Source of the DNA: Bacteroidota bacterium
GTDB taxonomy: Bacteria; Bacteroidota; Bacteroidia; Bacteroidales; Prolixibacteraceae
Direction: 5' to 3'
Length of the DNA: 6,756 nucleotides
Assembly (NCBI GenBank): GCA_030691295.1
Contig: JAUYEQ010000143.1
Coordinates: forward strand, 1 to 6,756
The notes under the pieces are model-generated. The model made no database searches. It worked only from the letters and a program-made list of their open reading frames with translations, and had not been told where the DNA came from. How positions within the stretch are numbered: position 1 is the first letter of the stretch; each line of letters begins with the position of its first letter. Both the position numbers and the translations under genes were made by a program. Below are positions 1-6,756 of this stretch, one piece after another.

Positions 1-76
1 TGAGCATATTTTGTCTTAATTTCTTTCACTCGAATTTACACCTAAAAAACAAGTAGTTATACAAATTACATTCGCC

Positions 77-111
77 CTGCAATCGGATTAAAGTGGGTTG
101 ACTGCAATCGG
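77..111. repeat. 10-bp direct repeat pair, 25-bp period
   Basis: The word CTGCAATCGG occurs at 77-86 and again at 102-111, a perfect match with a start-to-start spacing of 25 bp. The second copy ends three bases before the stop codon of the minus-strand phosphoesterase, so the pair lies in that gene's 3' flank. The 15 bp between the copies show no strong symmetry, and there is no T-run that would suggest a terminator. It may be a small repeat remnant or chance. The rest of 1-113 is A+T-rich and I see nothing else in it. Confidence 0.45.
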
Positions 112-113
112 TG

Positions 114-623
114 TCATTCCCCGTTAAATGCGCTACGTTCAAATTCCAATACTTCCAGATCTTTGATGTTTTTTCCGTCGATAACAAACCGCACGGCCGT
201 GCAAACCTGGTGAATGCCTTTGTTTCCGGCGGCTCCAGGATTGATATGTAGCAAGTGGTATTTCGGGTCGTAAATCACTTTCAGGATATGTGAATGCCCT
301 GAAATGAAAAGTTGCGGTGCCTTATTATAGAATAGTGTTCTGATACGTTGTTCATACTTTCCGGGATAGCCACCAATATGGGTCATCAGCACATCCACTT
401 CTTCACAAAAAAAACGCTGATCGAGAGGAAACATGCGCCGCACAACGTGATCGTCGATGTTTCCATATACTGCCCGAAAGGGTTTGAAAGCCGAAAGTTG
501 GTCGGCAGTTTCGGCATTGCCAATGTCGCCGGCATGCCATATTTCGTCAACCGGTTCAAAGAATTTAAAAACGCGATTGCTCAGTGTGCAGTGGGTGTCA
601 GATAATAATCCAATTCGTTTCAT
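114..623 (-). CDS. YfcE/MJ0936-family metallophosphoesterase
   Basis: This is a complete 169-residue calcineurin-like phosphoesterase of the small YfcE/MJ0936 type. Members are cytoplasmic enzymes that use two metal ions, often manganese, to hydrolyse phosphodiesters; the natural substrate is usually unknown. All the metal-site blocks are present in order: SDTH (D9, H11), HAGDIG (D33), GNID (N55, D57), TH (H82), GHSH (H110, H112) and NPG (128-130). The length is typical of the family. There is no signal peptide or membrane segment. The ATG at 621-623 is chosen because the SDTH motif starts only seven residues later, as is normal for this family; a nearby upstream ATG is out of frame. No Shine-Dalgarno sequence or convincing promoter is seen upstream. 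The gene is divergent from the macroglobulin gene, 446 bp away, and no functional link is evident. The family call is secure; the substrate cannot be told from the sequence. Confidence 0.95.
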   Translation of the reverse strand: MKRIGLLSDTHCTLSNRVFKFFEPVDEIWHAGDIGNAETADQLSAFKPFRAVYGNIDDHVVRRMFPLDQRFFCEEVDVLMTHIGGYPGKYEQRIRTLFYNKAPQLFISGHSHILKVIYDPKYHLLHINPGAAGNKGIHQVCTAVRFVIDGKNIKDLEVLEFERSAFNGE

Positions 624-747
624 AGTCTGTTTTGAACCTCATAGACAAATAAGTAATAGGAACTAAATAATGTTGTAAAATTCAATTTGAACAACTAAGA
701 ATAGAACGCGGATTTCCGCTGGTATAGCGGATCTTAAACGGATTTTA

Positions 748-765
748 ATTCCGACAAGTCGGAAT
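748..765. repeat. Perfect 18-bp dyad, 8-nt arms
   Basis: ATTCCGAC at 748-755 is the exact reverse complement of GTCGGAAT at 758-765, with AA between them. It lies in the left half of the 185-bp element. It could form a tight hairpin in single-stranded DNA or RNA, or be a two-fold protein site. No T-run follows on either strand, so it is not an intrinsic terminator. Confidence 0.8.
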
Positions 766-791
766 GATTTTCATACATTCACAGTATTCTC

Positions 792-809
792 ATTCATGCT
801 TGCATGAAT
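792..809. repeat. Perfect 18-bp dyad, 8-nt arms
   Basis: ATTCATGC at 792-799 pairs exactly with GCATGAAT at 802-809 across a central TT. It has the same frame as the dyad at 748-765 (ATTC at one end, GAAT at the other, 2-nt centre) but different inner bases. The two centres are 44 bp apart. An inverted heptamer, TGATTTT at 765-771 and AAAATCA at 810-816, joins the outer edges of the two dyads. Confidence 0.8.
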
Positions 810-917
810 AAAATCAGTATTAAATCCGCTCAAATGATTATCTGCGTTTATCCGTTTAATCCGTGAGAATCCGCGTTCTATTCCTTTTGAAAAATACGAC
901 ACTAAATATGTCACATT

Positions 918-990
918 ACATAGAACACATAGTTTGTTTTTGTTCTATGTGAACCATCCCGAGCAATCGGGACAAGTTGTGTCTATGTGG
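918..990. repeat. CATAG/CTATG palindromic intergenic element
   Basis: ACATAGAACA at 918-927 is the exact reverse complement of TGTTCTATGT at 941-950, giving a 10-bp stem around a 13-nt T-rich centre. The CATAG word occurs at 919-923 and 928-932, and its complement CTATG at 945-949 and 983-987. TCTATGTG is repeated directly at 944-951 and 982-989. A perfect 6-bp hairpin (957-972) sits between those two direct copies. No coding potential is apparent. The borders given are those of the visible symmetry and the real element could be larger. It lies between the 185-bp element and the macroglobulin gene and is best read as a short intergenic repeat; a role in the macroglobulin gene's 5' region is possible but unsupported. 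Confidence 0.65.
957..972. repeat. TCCCGA/TCGGGA hairpin with GCAA loop
   Basis: TCCCGA at 957-962 pairs perfectly with TCGGGA at 967-972 across the tetraloop GCAA. It is G+C-rich within A+T-rich surroundings and is embedded in the CATAG/CTATG element. The following bases (CAAGTTG) contain no T-run, so it is not a typical terminator. Confidence 0.7.
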
Positions 991-1016
991 TTATTTTTAA
1001 TCCTGCAATTTTACGA

Positions 1017-1045
1017 TTTATTTTCGCCTAAAATGTCTAACTTTA
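1017..1045 (+). promoter_or_regulatory. Weak candidate Bacteroidota-type promoter for the macroglobulin gene
   Basis: TAACTTTA at 1038-1045 matches the Bacteroidota -7 consensus TAnnTTTG at all but the last fixed base. TTTA at 1017-1020 could serve as a degenerate -33 box (consensus TTTG) with a 17-bp spacer, slightly shorter than usual. Transcription would start near 1052 and leave a very short A-rich leader with no Shine-Dalgarno sequence before the ATG at 1070. The match is imperfect in A+T-rich DNA and may be chance. Confidence 0.25.
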
Positions 1046-1069
1046 TATAAAATATAAAATCACCTTTCC

Positions 1070-4000
1070 ATGAAAAATTTGGCAACCCTTGATCTCCTTT
1101 TTATAGTGTTATTCTTTGGCAGTTTGTATTCGTGTAAGCAACAAGTTAAATCCGATCAGGTTATTCGTATAATGGAAGTTGATCCGGGTTTCAGCACCTA
1201 TATCGAAGAATATTCGAGTGGAATTATCCCCGTAAATTCAAGCTTTAAAGTGATGCTGACAAGGGCGGTTGCAACGTCATTCGAAAGCAAAAAAGAGTCG
1301 GTCGATCTGGCAAAAATGTTTTCGATTGAACCTTCCGTGAAGGGAGAATGCACTTACAACGAAGGAGTTTTTACATTTAAACCCACTGAAAACCTAAAAG
1401 AAGGAACCGAGTATATCATTACTTTTCTCCTGAAAAGAGTGATGGATGTTCCGGCGAAATACGAAAAACTGAAGTTTAACACCTTCACACTGAAACGTAA
1501 TTTTTCGGTGTCGGTGAAAGGATTAAAGCCCGGTTCACCAGAACAAGCCAATCAGTATTCGCTTCATGGAGAAATACTTACATCCGTTCCACTTAAACCG
1601 GAAGATGTGGAACAAATAATTGAGGCTGAACAGGAAGGAAAGGACCTGATTGTGCAATGGGATCATCAGACTGGTGAAAATCGGCATCTGTTTTCGGTTA
1701 TAAACATCCAGCGAAAAGACATGGTTTCATCGGTTGACCTCTCATGGAACGGAAAAGTCGTGGATGTAGAAGAAAAAGGCGAAAAACAGATTGAAATTCC
1801 TGCCATTAATGTTTTCAAACTGATGAACACCAATGTTATTCATGAACCTGAGCAGCAAGTAAAACTAACATTTTCAGACCCGATTGATACCCAACAGGAT
1901 TTGGAAGGATTGGTTGAATTGAAAGGTACCGGACCATCAGAAATTGCAGTGGAAGGCAACCAACTGACTCTTTATCTGCATGAACGATTGGTTGGAGAAT
2001 ATCAATTGGTAATCGATAAGAATATCAAAAATATAAATGGACAATCGCTTCCCGATGGGATAGAAACGATGATTGATTTCCAGTTTCTAAAACCGGCATT
2101 GCGTTTGCCCGGTCGCGGAGTTATTATGCCCAATAACGGTTCGGTTATTTTTCCTTTTGAAGCTGTTAACCTGAAAGCTGTTGACCTTCGAATCGTGAAA
2201 ATATTCCCTTCAAACATGATTAATTTTCTTCAGGACCGGTCGTTGAGCGACACTTACGACATGAAGCGGGTTGGGAAACTGATTTACAGCAAACGGATTG
2301 ATTTGGTGACCAGCGAATTTGTCAATTTCAATAAATGGAATGCCTTTTCAATCGACCTTTCCAAACACATTAACATCGAAAAAGGAGCTGTCTATCAGGT
2401 GGAGATTGGAATGCAAAAAGCTTATTCAGTATATGTTTGTGCAGAAAGTCCGGATAAGGAGGAAGTTGAGCTGTATGACAGCAACAACGCGCTGGAAAAT
2501 GAAAAAGATTACTGGGAAAATCCGGATACCTGGCAAAACGATTACAACGACCGATACTACAATTGGCGGTTGCGCGAAAATCCCTGTTCGCGGGCTTATT
2601 TCACCAGCGACCGGAACATCAAGAGAAATATTCTGGTGAGTAATATTGGACTTATTGCAAAAATAGGAAATGCCAACGAAGTTTTGGTGGTTTGCTCCGA
2701 CATTCAAACAGCGTTGCCATTAAAAGGAGCCAGGCTGGAAGTTTATAATTATCAGTTGCAGGTGATTGGAACGGGAGAATCAAATGAGGAAGGATTTTGT
2801 ACGATTCAGGTAACACAAAAACCATTGATGCTGGTGGCAGAACAAAACGGGCAAAAGTCATTTCTAAAACTCAACGATCCCAATGCGTTATCGTTGAGTC
2901 AGTTTGATGTTTCAGGTGAGATCATTCAGGAAGGTATTAAAGCATTTCTTTATACTGAACGTGGTGTGTGGCGGCCAGGAGATTCTATTTATACTTCTGT
3001 TTTTATTGATGACAGATACGCGCCACTTCCCGATAAACACCCGGTTATTTTCAAATTGGTGAATACCAAAGGACAAATCATTCAGAAACTGATACAAAAC
3101 CTGGATAACAGGCGATTACTAACTTTTCGTACAGCCACTTCTGCAGATGCTGAAACAGGAACATGGAAAGCAATCGTTTCCATTGGAGGCGCCGAATTCA
3201 CCAAATATTTGCGCATTGAAACCATTAAACCCAACCGCCTGAAAATCAATTTCACAACCAAAAATGAACTGATCAGGAGTGAGGATCAGCAGGCTACGGC
3301 ATTGATTGAATCGAACTGGCTGACCGGAATTAAATCGCCGGGCTTGCGCACTGTTGTTGACCTTAGCTTGAGGGCCGGTCAAACCAAATTCGATCAATTC
3401 CCTATGTTTGGTTTCGATGATGCCACAAAATCATTTAAATACGAAACCAAGACGCTGATCGACAGCAAATCGGATGCAAACGGGAACCTGAATTTACCGC
3501 TTCAGTTGGGGAAAATTACCGACGCGCCGGGAATGCTGAATGCTGATTTCACGGTTCGTATTTTTGAACCCGGTGGCGATGCAAGTATCCGCCAGTTCAC
3601 GAAGAAATATTCGCCATTCAGCAAATATGCAGGGCTTTTTATCGCCCGCGCCGACGAAAACAGCGAATACATAAAAGTGGACGAAAATTCAGCCATGAAA
3701 CTGATTTCCGTTGATCCTTCAGGAGAAGCCATTACAGACCAGCTTAAACTGATGGTTTACAAAATGGAATGGCGCTGGTGGTGGGAATCTTCCGATCAGA
3801 ATATTGGCAGTTATATTTCGCGAAACAACGCCAGACTTGTTTTGTCGAAAACATTGGATATCAAGTCGGCTCCGGTTTCTGTCAGCGAAGCGTTCAGTAA
3901 ATTGGAATGGGGACGATATTTGATTGTGGTTCAATCAACTTCTGGTCATACAAGCAGCCAAACCGTTTATAACCGACCCGATTACTATTACGAAGACCAG

Positions 4001-6610
4001 TCGTCCAGTCAGGCCACCATGCTGAGTTTTACTTCGGACAAGAAGAAATACACTGCCGGAGATAATATCCACATTAGTTTTCCTGCTCCTGACAAGGGAA
4101 GGGCGCTGATTACCATTGAAAACGGCACCAGCGTAACCGATAAATTTTGGGTTAACACCACTGCCGGAAACAACGACCTGAAGATAAAAGCCACTGAAGC
4201 GATGGCTCCCTGCGCCTACATTCACATTAGTCTGATTCAACCTTTCGGACAGCGAAACAACGACCATCCAATCCGGATGTACGGCGTAATTCCAATTCCT
4301 GTTGAAAATCCTGGTTCCAGATTGTTTCCGGTACTGCAAATTCCCGCCGAGTTCCGACCTGAAAGACAACTCAGCTTTTCGGTGAGCGAAAAAAACGGAA
4401 AAGCGATGAATTACACCGTTGCCATGGTGGACGAGGGTTTGCTCGACCTGACAGGATTTAATACGCCTGATCCCTGGACTGGTATTTATAAGCGTGAAGC
4501 GCTGGGCGTGAAAACCTGGGATTTGTTTGACGATGTGCTCGGCGCTTTTGGCGGAAAGATTGAAAAACTATTTGCAATCGGTGGTGATATGAATCCAGTT
4601 GATCCGTCGAAAAATAAAGCCAACCGCTTTAAACCAGTCGTTCGCTTTGCGGGTCCGTTCCGCGTCGAACAAGGCCAAACACGAAAACATACATTCGATA
4701 TTCCCGCTTACTCAGGATCGGTGCGAACCATGATTATTGCCGGAAATGAAGGTTCTTATGGAAGCACCGAAAAAACGAGCGCCGTAAAAAGTCCGCTCAT
4801 GTTACTGCCGGTTGCACCACGAAGTCTTGGCTTCGATGAAGAAATTACCATTCCGGTATCGGTTTTTGCACAGGACGCAGCGCTGAAAAATGTGCATGTT
4901 AAAATCAAATGCTCTGAACATTTCAGCATACTTTCAGCCAAAGAAACAAGTTTGAATTTTACTGAAATTGGCGAAAAAGGAGTCGAATTCAGAATAAAAA
5001 CGTCGGAAATATCCGGATTTGGAACCATCAGTCTGACGGCTTCATCGGGCAATGAATCGACCAAATACGAAATCAATATTCCGGTAAAAACCAAAGAATT
5101 ACCTGTTTCCAGAAATGTTTCCAAACTCCTGAAATCCGGAGAAGAAGCAAGCCATTCGCTGGTTCCGTTTGGAATAAAAGGAAGCAATAAAGCGGTGGTG
5201 ACTGTCAGTGGACTTCCTTCGGTTAACCTGAGTTCACGGTTGAATTACCTGATTCAGTACCCGCACGGATGCACCGAACAAACCATTTCGTCAGTTTTCC
5301 CGCAACTCTATCTTTCAGGAATTCAGGAGCTTGATCAGGAACAAAAAAGACAAACGTCGGCGAATATTCAGGCTGGAATTTCGAAACTGACAAAACATCA
5401 GAATACAGATGGTTCCTTTGGATTCTGGCCGGGAATGGCCGCAAACGATGAATGGCTGACCAATTATGCCGGGCATTTTTTCAGCGAAGCCGAACTAAAA
5501 GGGTTTACCATTCCGGCGCAGATGAAAAAAAGCTGGCTGACTTATCAGGCGCGCATGGCTTCCGACTGGAGAGGGAATTTGCCGTATCAGAAAGTGGTGC
5601 AGGCATACCGTTTATATACGCTGGCATTGGCTGATAAACCAAGCTTTAGCGCGATGAACCGCTTGCGCGAAGACAAGACCATGCCCACAGCCGGACGCTG
5701 GTTCCTGGCCGGAGCTTATGCCGAAGCCGGTCGGCCTGAAGCTGCTTACGAACTGATTGACATGCGAAATACCAGTCCGGCTGAAAATTTCAATGGCTTT
5801 ACCTACGGCGACCAAACCCGCGACCGTGCGATGTTGCTGCTTTGTATGGTCAGGATGAATGATCAGAACAACATGTTTACGCTTTACGAGCACATCGCCA
5901 AAAGTTTAAACAGCGACGAATGGATGAATACGCAAACCACTTCGTTTGCACTGATTGCGGTGAGTAAAACGATGGAAAAGATGAACGCCGACCGGAAAGG
6001 CTTGTCGTACTTACTGACCATCAACAAGAAAGTAAACGAAAGCATTAAAACTGCCGCGCTATTCAGCACCGCTTTAACAACAGAGCTACCAGCCGAACAA
6101 CAGGTAAAAATCAAGAATACTTCCCCCGGAACCGTTTTTGTGAATTACTACACCGAAGGAATTCCAAAAGCCGGGCAATCGTTGAAAACAGATCGAAATC
6201 TGGAAACCACTGTCAAATTTATTGGCAAGGACAAAACGCCGATCGACATTACCAAACTGGCTCAGGGAACCGATTTTATGGCGGTTGTCCAAATCAGAAA
6301 TAAGTCGATCGAAGATGTTTCGGACTGTGCGCTGACTTTTCAGGTTCCATCGGGCTGGGAAATAAGGAATACCCGCATGTTTAACCAAACTACTTCTGTA
6401 AATGAAGATTCGTTTGATTACCGCGACTTCCGCGATGATAAAGTGATGACCTATTTTGACCTGAAAGAAGGACAATCGAAAACCTATCTGGTATTTCTAA
6501 ATGCGTCGTATCTGGGGAAATACTATTTCCCGAATATCCAGACAGAAGCCATGTACGACAAGAATTATTTGTCGGTAATACCGGGGGTTTGGGTAGAGGT
6601 GAATAAATAA
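1070..6610 (+). CDS. Thioester-containing alpha-2-macroglobulin family lipoprotein
   Basis: This is a complete 1846-residue bacterial alpha-2-macroglobulin. Such proteins sit in the periplasm on a lipid anchor and are thought to trap invading proteases: cleavage of a bait region exposes a reactive thioester that bonds to the attacker. The N-terminus is a lipoprotein signal with lipobox LYSC and lipidated C22, which supports the ATG at 1070. K23 at +2 is not an inner-membrane retention signal by the E. coli rule, so outer-membrane anchoring is likely. In order I see Ig-like N-terminal domains (about 30-330); a bacterial MG3-like segment starting at LPGRGVIMP (346); a segment with NPCSRAYF (from 504) and RNILVSNIGLIAK; an MG2-type block, YTERGVWRPGD (628-638); a tryptophan-rich block, EWRWWWE (900-906); VDEGLLDLT (1120-1128); the central A2M domain (about 1190-1270); the thioester motif GCTEQ with C1401 and Q1404; TED blocks GSFGFWPG (1448-1455) and DEWLTNYAGHF (1460-1470); QGTDF (1732-1736); and a bMG10-like C-terminus with GWEI (1762) and EAMYD (1826-1830). 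The bait region cannot be pinned down from sequence alone. No frameshift or truncation is seen. It stands alone on its strand here. The family call is secure; the protease-trap role is inferred from relatives. Confidence 0.95.
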   Translation: MKNLATLDLLFIVLFFGSLYSCKQQVKSDQVIRIMEVDPGFSTYIEEYSSGIIPVNSSFKVMLTRAVATSFESKKESVDLAKMFSIEPSVKGECTYNEGVFTFKPTENLKEGTEYIITFLLKRVMDVPAKYEKLKFNTFTLKRNFSVSVKGLKPGSPEQANQYSLHGEILTSVPLKPEDVEQIIEAEQEGKDLIVQWDHQTGENRHLFSVINIQRKDMVSSVDLSWNGKVVDVEEKGEKQIEIPAINVFKLMNTNVIHEPEQQVKLTFSDPIDTQQDLEGLVELKGTGPSEIAVEGNQLTLYLHERLVGEYQLVIDKNIKNINGQSLPDGIETMIDFQFLKPALRLPGRGVIMPNNGSVIFPFEAVNLKAVDLRIVKIFPSNMINFLQDRSLSDTYDMKRVGKLIYSKRIDLVTSEFVNFNKWNAFSIDLSKHINIEKGAVYQVEIGMQKAYSVYVCAESPDKEEVELYDSNNALENEKDYWENPDTWQNDYNDRYYNWRLRENPCSRAYFTSDRNIKRNILVSNIGLIAKIGNANEVLVVCSDIQTALPLKGARLEVYNYQLQVIGTGESNEEGFCTIQVTQKPLMLVAEQNGQKSFLKLNDPNALSLSQFDVSGEIIQEGIKAFLYTERGVWRPGDSIYTSVFIDDRYAPLPDKHPVIFKLVNTKGQIIQKLIQNLDNRRLLTFRTATSADAETGTWKAIVSIGGAEFTKYLRIETIKPNRLKINFTTKNELIRSEDQQATALIESNWLTGIKSPGLRTVVDLSLRAGQTKFDQFPMFGFDDATKSFKYETKTLIDSKSDANGNLNLPLQLGKITDAPGMLNADFTVRIFEPGGDASIRQFTKKYSPFSKYAGLFIARADENSEYIKVDENSAMKLISVDPSGEAITDQLKLMVYKMEWRWWWESSDQNIGSYISRNNARLVLSKTLDIKSAPVSVSEAFSKLEWGRYLIVVQSTSGHTSSQTVYNRPDYYYEDQSSSQATMLSFTSDKKKYTAGDNIHISFPAPDKGRALITIENGTSVTDKFWVNTTAGNNDLKIKATEAMAPCAYIHISLIQPFGQRNNDHPIRMYGVIPIPVENPGSRLFPVLQIPAEFRPERQLSFSVSEKNGKAMNYTVAMVDEGLLDLTGFNTPDPWTGIYKREALGVKTWDLFDDVLGAFGGKIEKLFAIGGDMNPVDPSKNKANRFKPVVRFAGPFRVEQGQTRKHTFDIPAYSGSVRTMIIAGNEGSYGSTEKTSAVKSPLMLLPVAPRSLGFDEEITIPVSVFAQDAALKNVHVKIKCSEHFSILSAKETSLNFTEIGEKGVEFRIKTSEISGFGTISLTASSGNESTKYEINIPVKTKELPVSRNVSKLLKSGEEASHSLVPFGIKGSNKAVVTVSGLPSVNLSSRLNYLIQYPHGCTEQTISSVFPQLYLSGIQELDQEQKRQTSANIQAGISKLTKHQNTDGSFGFWPGMAANDEWLTNYAGHFFSEAELKGFTIPAQMKKSWLTYQARMASDWRGNLPYQKVVQAYRLYTLALADKPSFSAMNRLREDKTMPTAGRWFLAGAYAEAGRPEAAYELIDMRNTSPAENFNGFTYGDQTRDRAMLLLCMVRMNDQNNMFTLYEHIAKSLNSDEWMNTQTTSFALIAVSKTMEKMNADRKGLSYLLTINKKVNESIKTAALFSTALTTELPAEQQVKIKNTSPGTVFVNYYTEGIPKAGQSLKTDRNLETTVKFIGKDKTPIDITKLAQGTDFMAVVQIRNKSIEDVSDCALTFQVPSGWEIRNTRMFNQTTSVNEDSFDYRDFRDDKVMTYFDLKEGQSKTYLVFLNASYLGKYYFPNIQTEAMYDKNYLSVIPGVWVEVNK

Positions 6611-6643
6611 TCCCTCCGTCGGCTAAAGCCAACGGCAAAGGAT
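6610..6643. repeat. REP-like hairpin at the macroglobulin stop codon
   Basis: CCGTCGGC (6616-6623) and GCCAACGG (6628-6635) form an 8-bp stem with one C/A mismatch around a TAAA loop. An outer ATCC (6610-6613) and GGAT (6640-6643) can extend it past a small asymmetric internal loop. The structure starts on the last base of the TAA stop codon at 6608-6610. It is G+C-rich compared with the DNA after it. No T-run follows on the plus strand, so an intrinsic terminator is less likely than a REP-type palindrome, although it could still protect the mRNA 3' end. From 6644 to 6756 I see only A+T-rich DNA with T-runs and no supported gene. Confidence 0.6.
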
Positions 6644-6756
6644 AGTGCTCTGAATAAGTAAACCTGTTAAACAAAGCGATATCCTTCTATGTTGTAATCC
6701 AAATTTTATGAGCATTATTTTTTATCTATTTTTTTTATCTTTCTTCCAAATTGTTT

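Larger units (their letters stand above)
699..883. repeat. 185-bp palindromic element with 16-bp terminal inverted repeats
   Basis: The ends are perfect inverted repeats: GAATAGAACGCGGATT at 699-714 and its exact reverse complement at 868-883. Inside, the RCGGAT-like word recurs on the left as GCGGAT (708-713, 727-732) and ACGGAT (738-743). It recurs in the opposite orientation on the right as ATCCGC (824-829, 869-874) and ATCCGT (850-855, 859-864). Between these arms lie a TCCGCT/AGCGGA hairpin (715-731) and two perfect 18-bp dyads (748-765 and 792-809). No open reading frame of note fills it, and no clear target-site duplication flanks it. The structure fits a non-autonomous mobile or REP/MITE-like element. 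I recall similar ATCCGCG-type repeats from other Bacteroidota intergenic regions, but that is memory and was not checked. Confidence 0.8.

Noticed and set aside
1..7. A minus-strand ATG at 5-7 preceded by an A-rich stretch, possibly the start of a gene leaving the window to the left.
   Set aside because: Only two full codons are visible, so nothing can be tested.
348..605. An 85-residue plus-strand open frame opposite the phosphoesterase gene.
   Set aside because: It is antisense to the conserved metal-site motifs of the phosphoesterase and has no family signature of its own.
671..695. A TTCAA-T-TTGAA dyad (681-691) flanked by GTTG/CAAC (672-675 and 692-695) upstream of the phosphoesterase start, as an operator.
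   Set aside because: The arms are short and A+T-rich, and no promoter could be placed beside it, so chance is an adequate explanation.
748..972. The G+C-rich hairpins as intrinsic terminators for the flanking genes.
   Set aside because: The flanking genes diverge, so these hairpins lie upstream of both. None is followed by a T-run.
699..990. A CRISPR array, suggested by the repeated short words in the intergenic region.
   Set aside because: The words are 5-6 bp, occur in both orientations and have irregular spacing. There are no constant-length spacers and no cas genes.
3935..5187. Long minus-strand open frames inside the macroglobulin gene (3935-4369 and 4756-5187, about 144 residues each).
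   Set aside because: They lie antisense to well-conserved macroglobulin coding sequence and their translations show no recognisable motif. They are by-products of codon use in the real gene.
6708..6756. An ATG followed by 15 open codons reading MSIIFYLFFLSFFQIV to the window edge, possibly the start of a downstream gene with a signal sequence.
   Set aside because: It is encoded by T-rich DNA that yields Phe, Leu and Ile in any case. It lacks a positive N-terminus and has no clear promoter or ribosome site. Sixteen residues are too few to support a gene.

Overview
The window looks like ordinary chromosome from a member of the Bacteroidota, most likely a Bacteroidales/Marinilabiliales-type bacterium. 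The reasons are moderate A+T richness, A-rich leaders without Shine-Dalgarno sequences, a large Bacteroidota-style alpha-2-macroglobulin lipoprotein, and intergenic DNA filled with short palindromic repeats. This placement is inference from sequence style; no marker gene is present.

Layout. Positions 1-113 are intergenic and contain only a 10-bp direct repeat (77-86 and 102-111). Positions 114-623 (minus strand) encode a complete YfcE/MJ0936-type metallophosphoesterase. Positions 624-1069 form a divergent intergenic region of 446 bp. It carries two structured, apparently non-coding repeat elements: one of about 185 bp bounded by perfect 16-bp inverted repeats (699-883), and one of about 73 bp built from CATAG/CTATG words around a TCCCGA/TCGGGA hairpin (918-990). 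A weak promoter-like sequence follows near 1017-1045. Positions 1070-6610 (plus strand) encode one complete 1846-residue thioester-containing alpha-2-macroglobulin lipoprotein. A REP-like hairpin begins at the last base of its stop codon (6610-6643). The final 113 bp contain nothing I can support as a gene.

The two genes are divergent, belong to unrelated families and show no sign of working together. The phosphoesterase is a small cytoplasmic metal-dependent enzyme. The macroglobulin is predicted to be a membrane-anchored periplasmic protease trap. The frequent partner of bacterial macroglobulins, penicillin-binding protein 1C, is not visible before the window ends. I found no new multi-gene system. 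The least explained material is the palindromic intergenic DNA: two neighbouring elements that share a design of short inverted words around GC-rich dyads.
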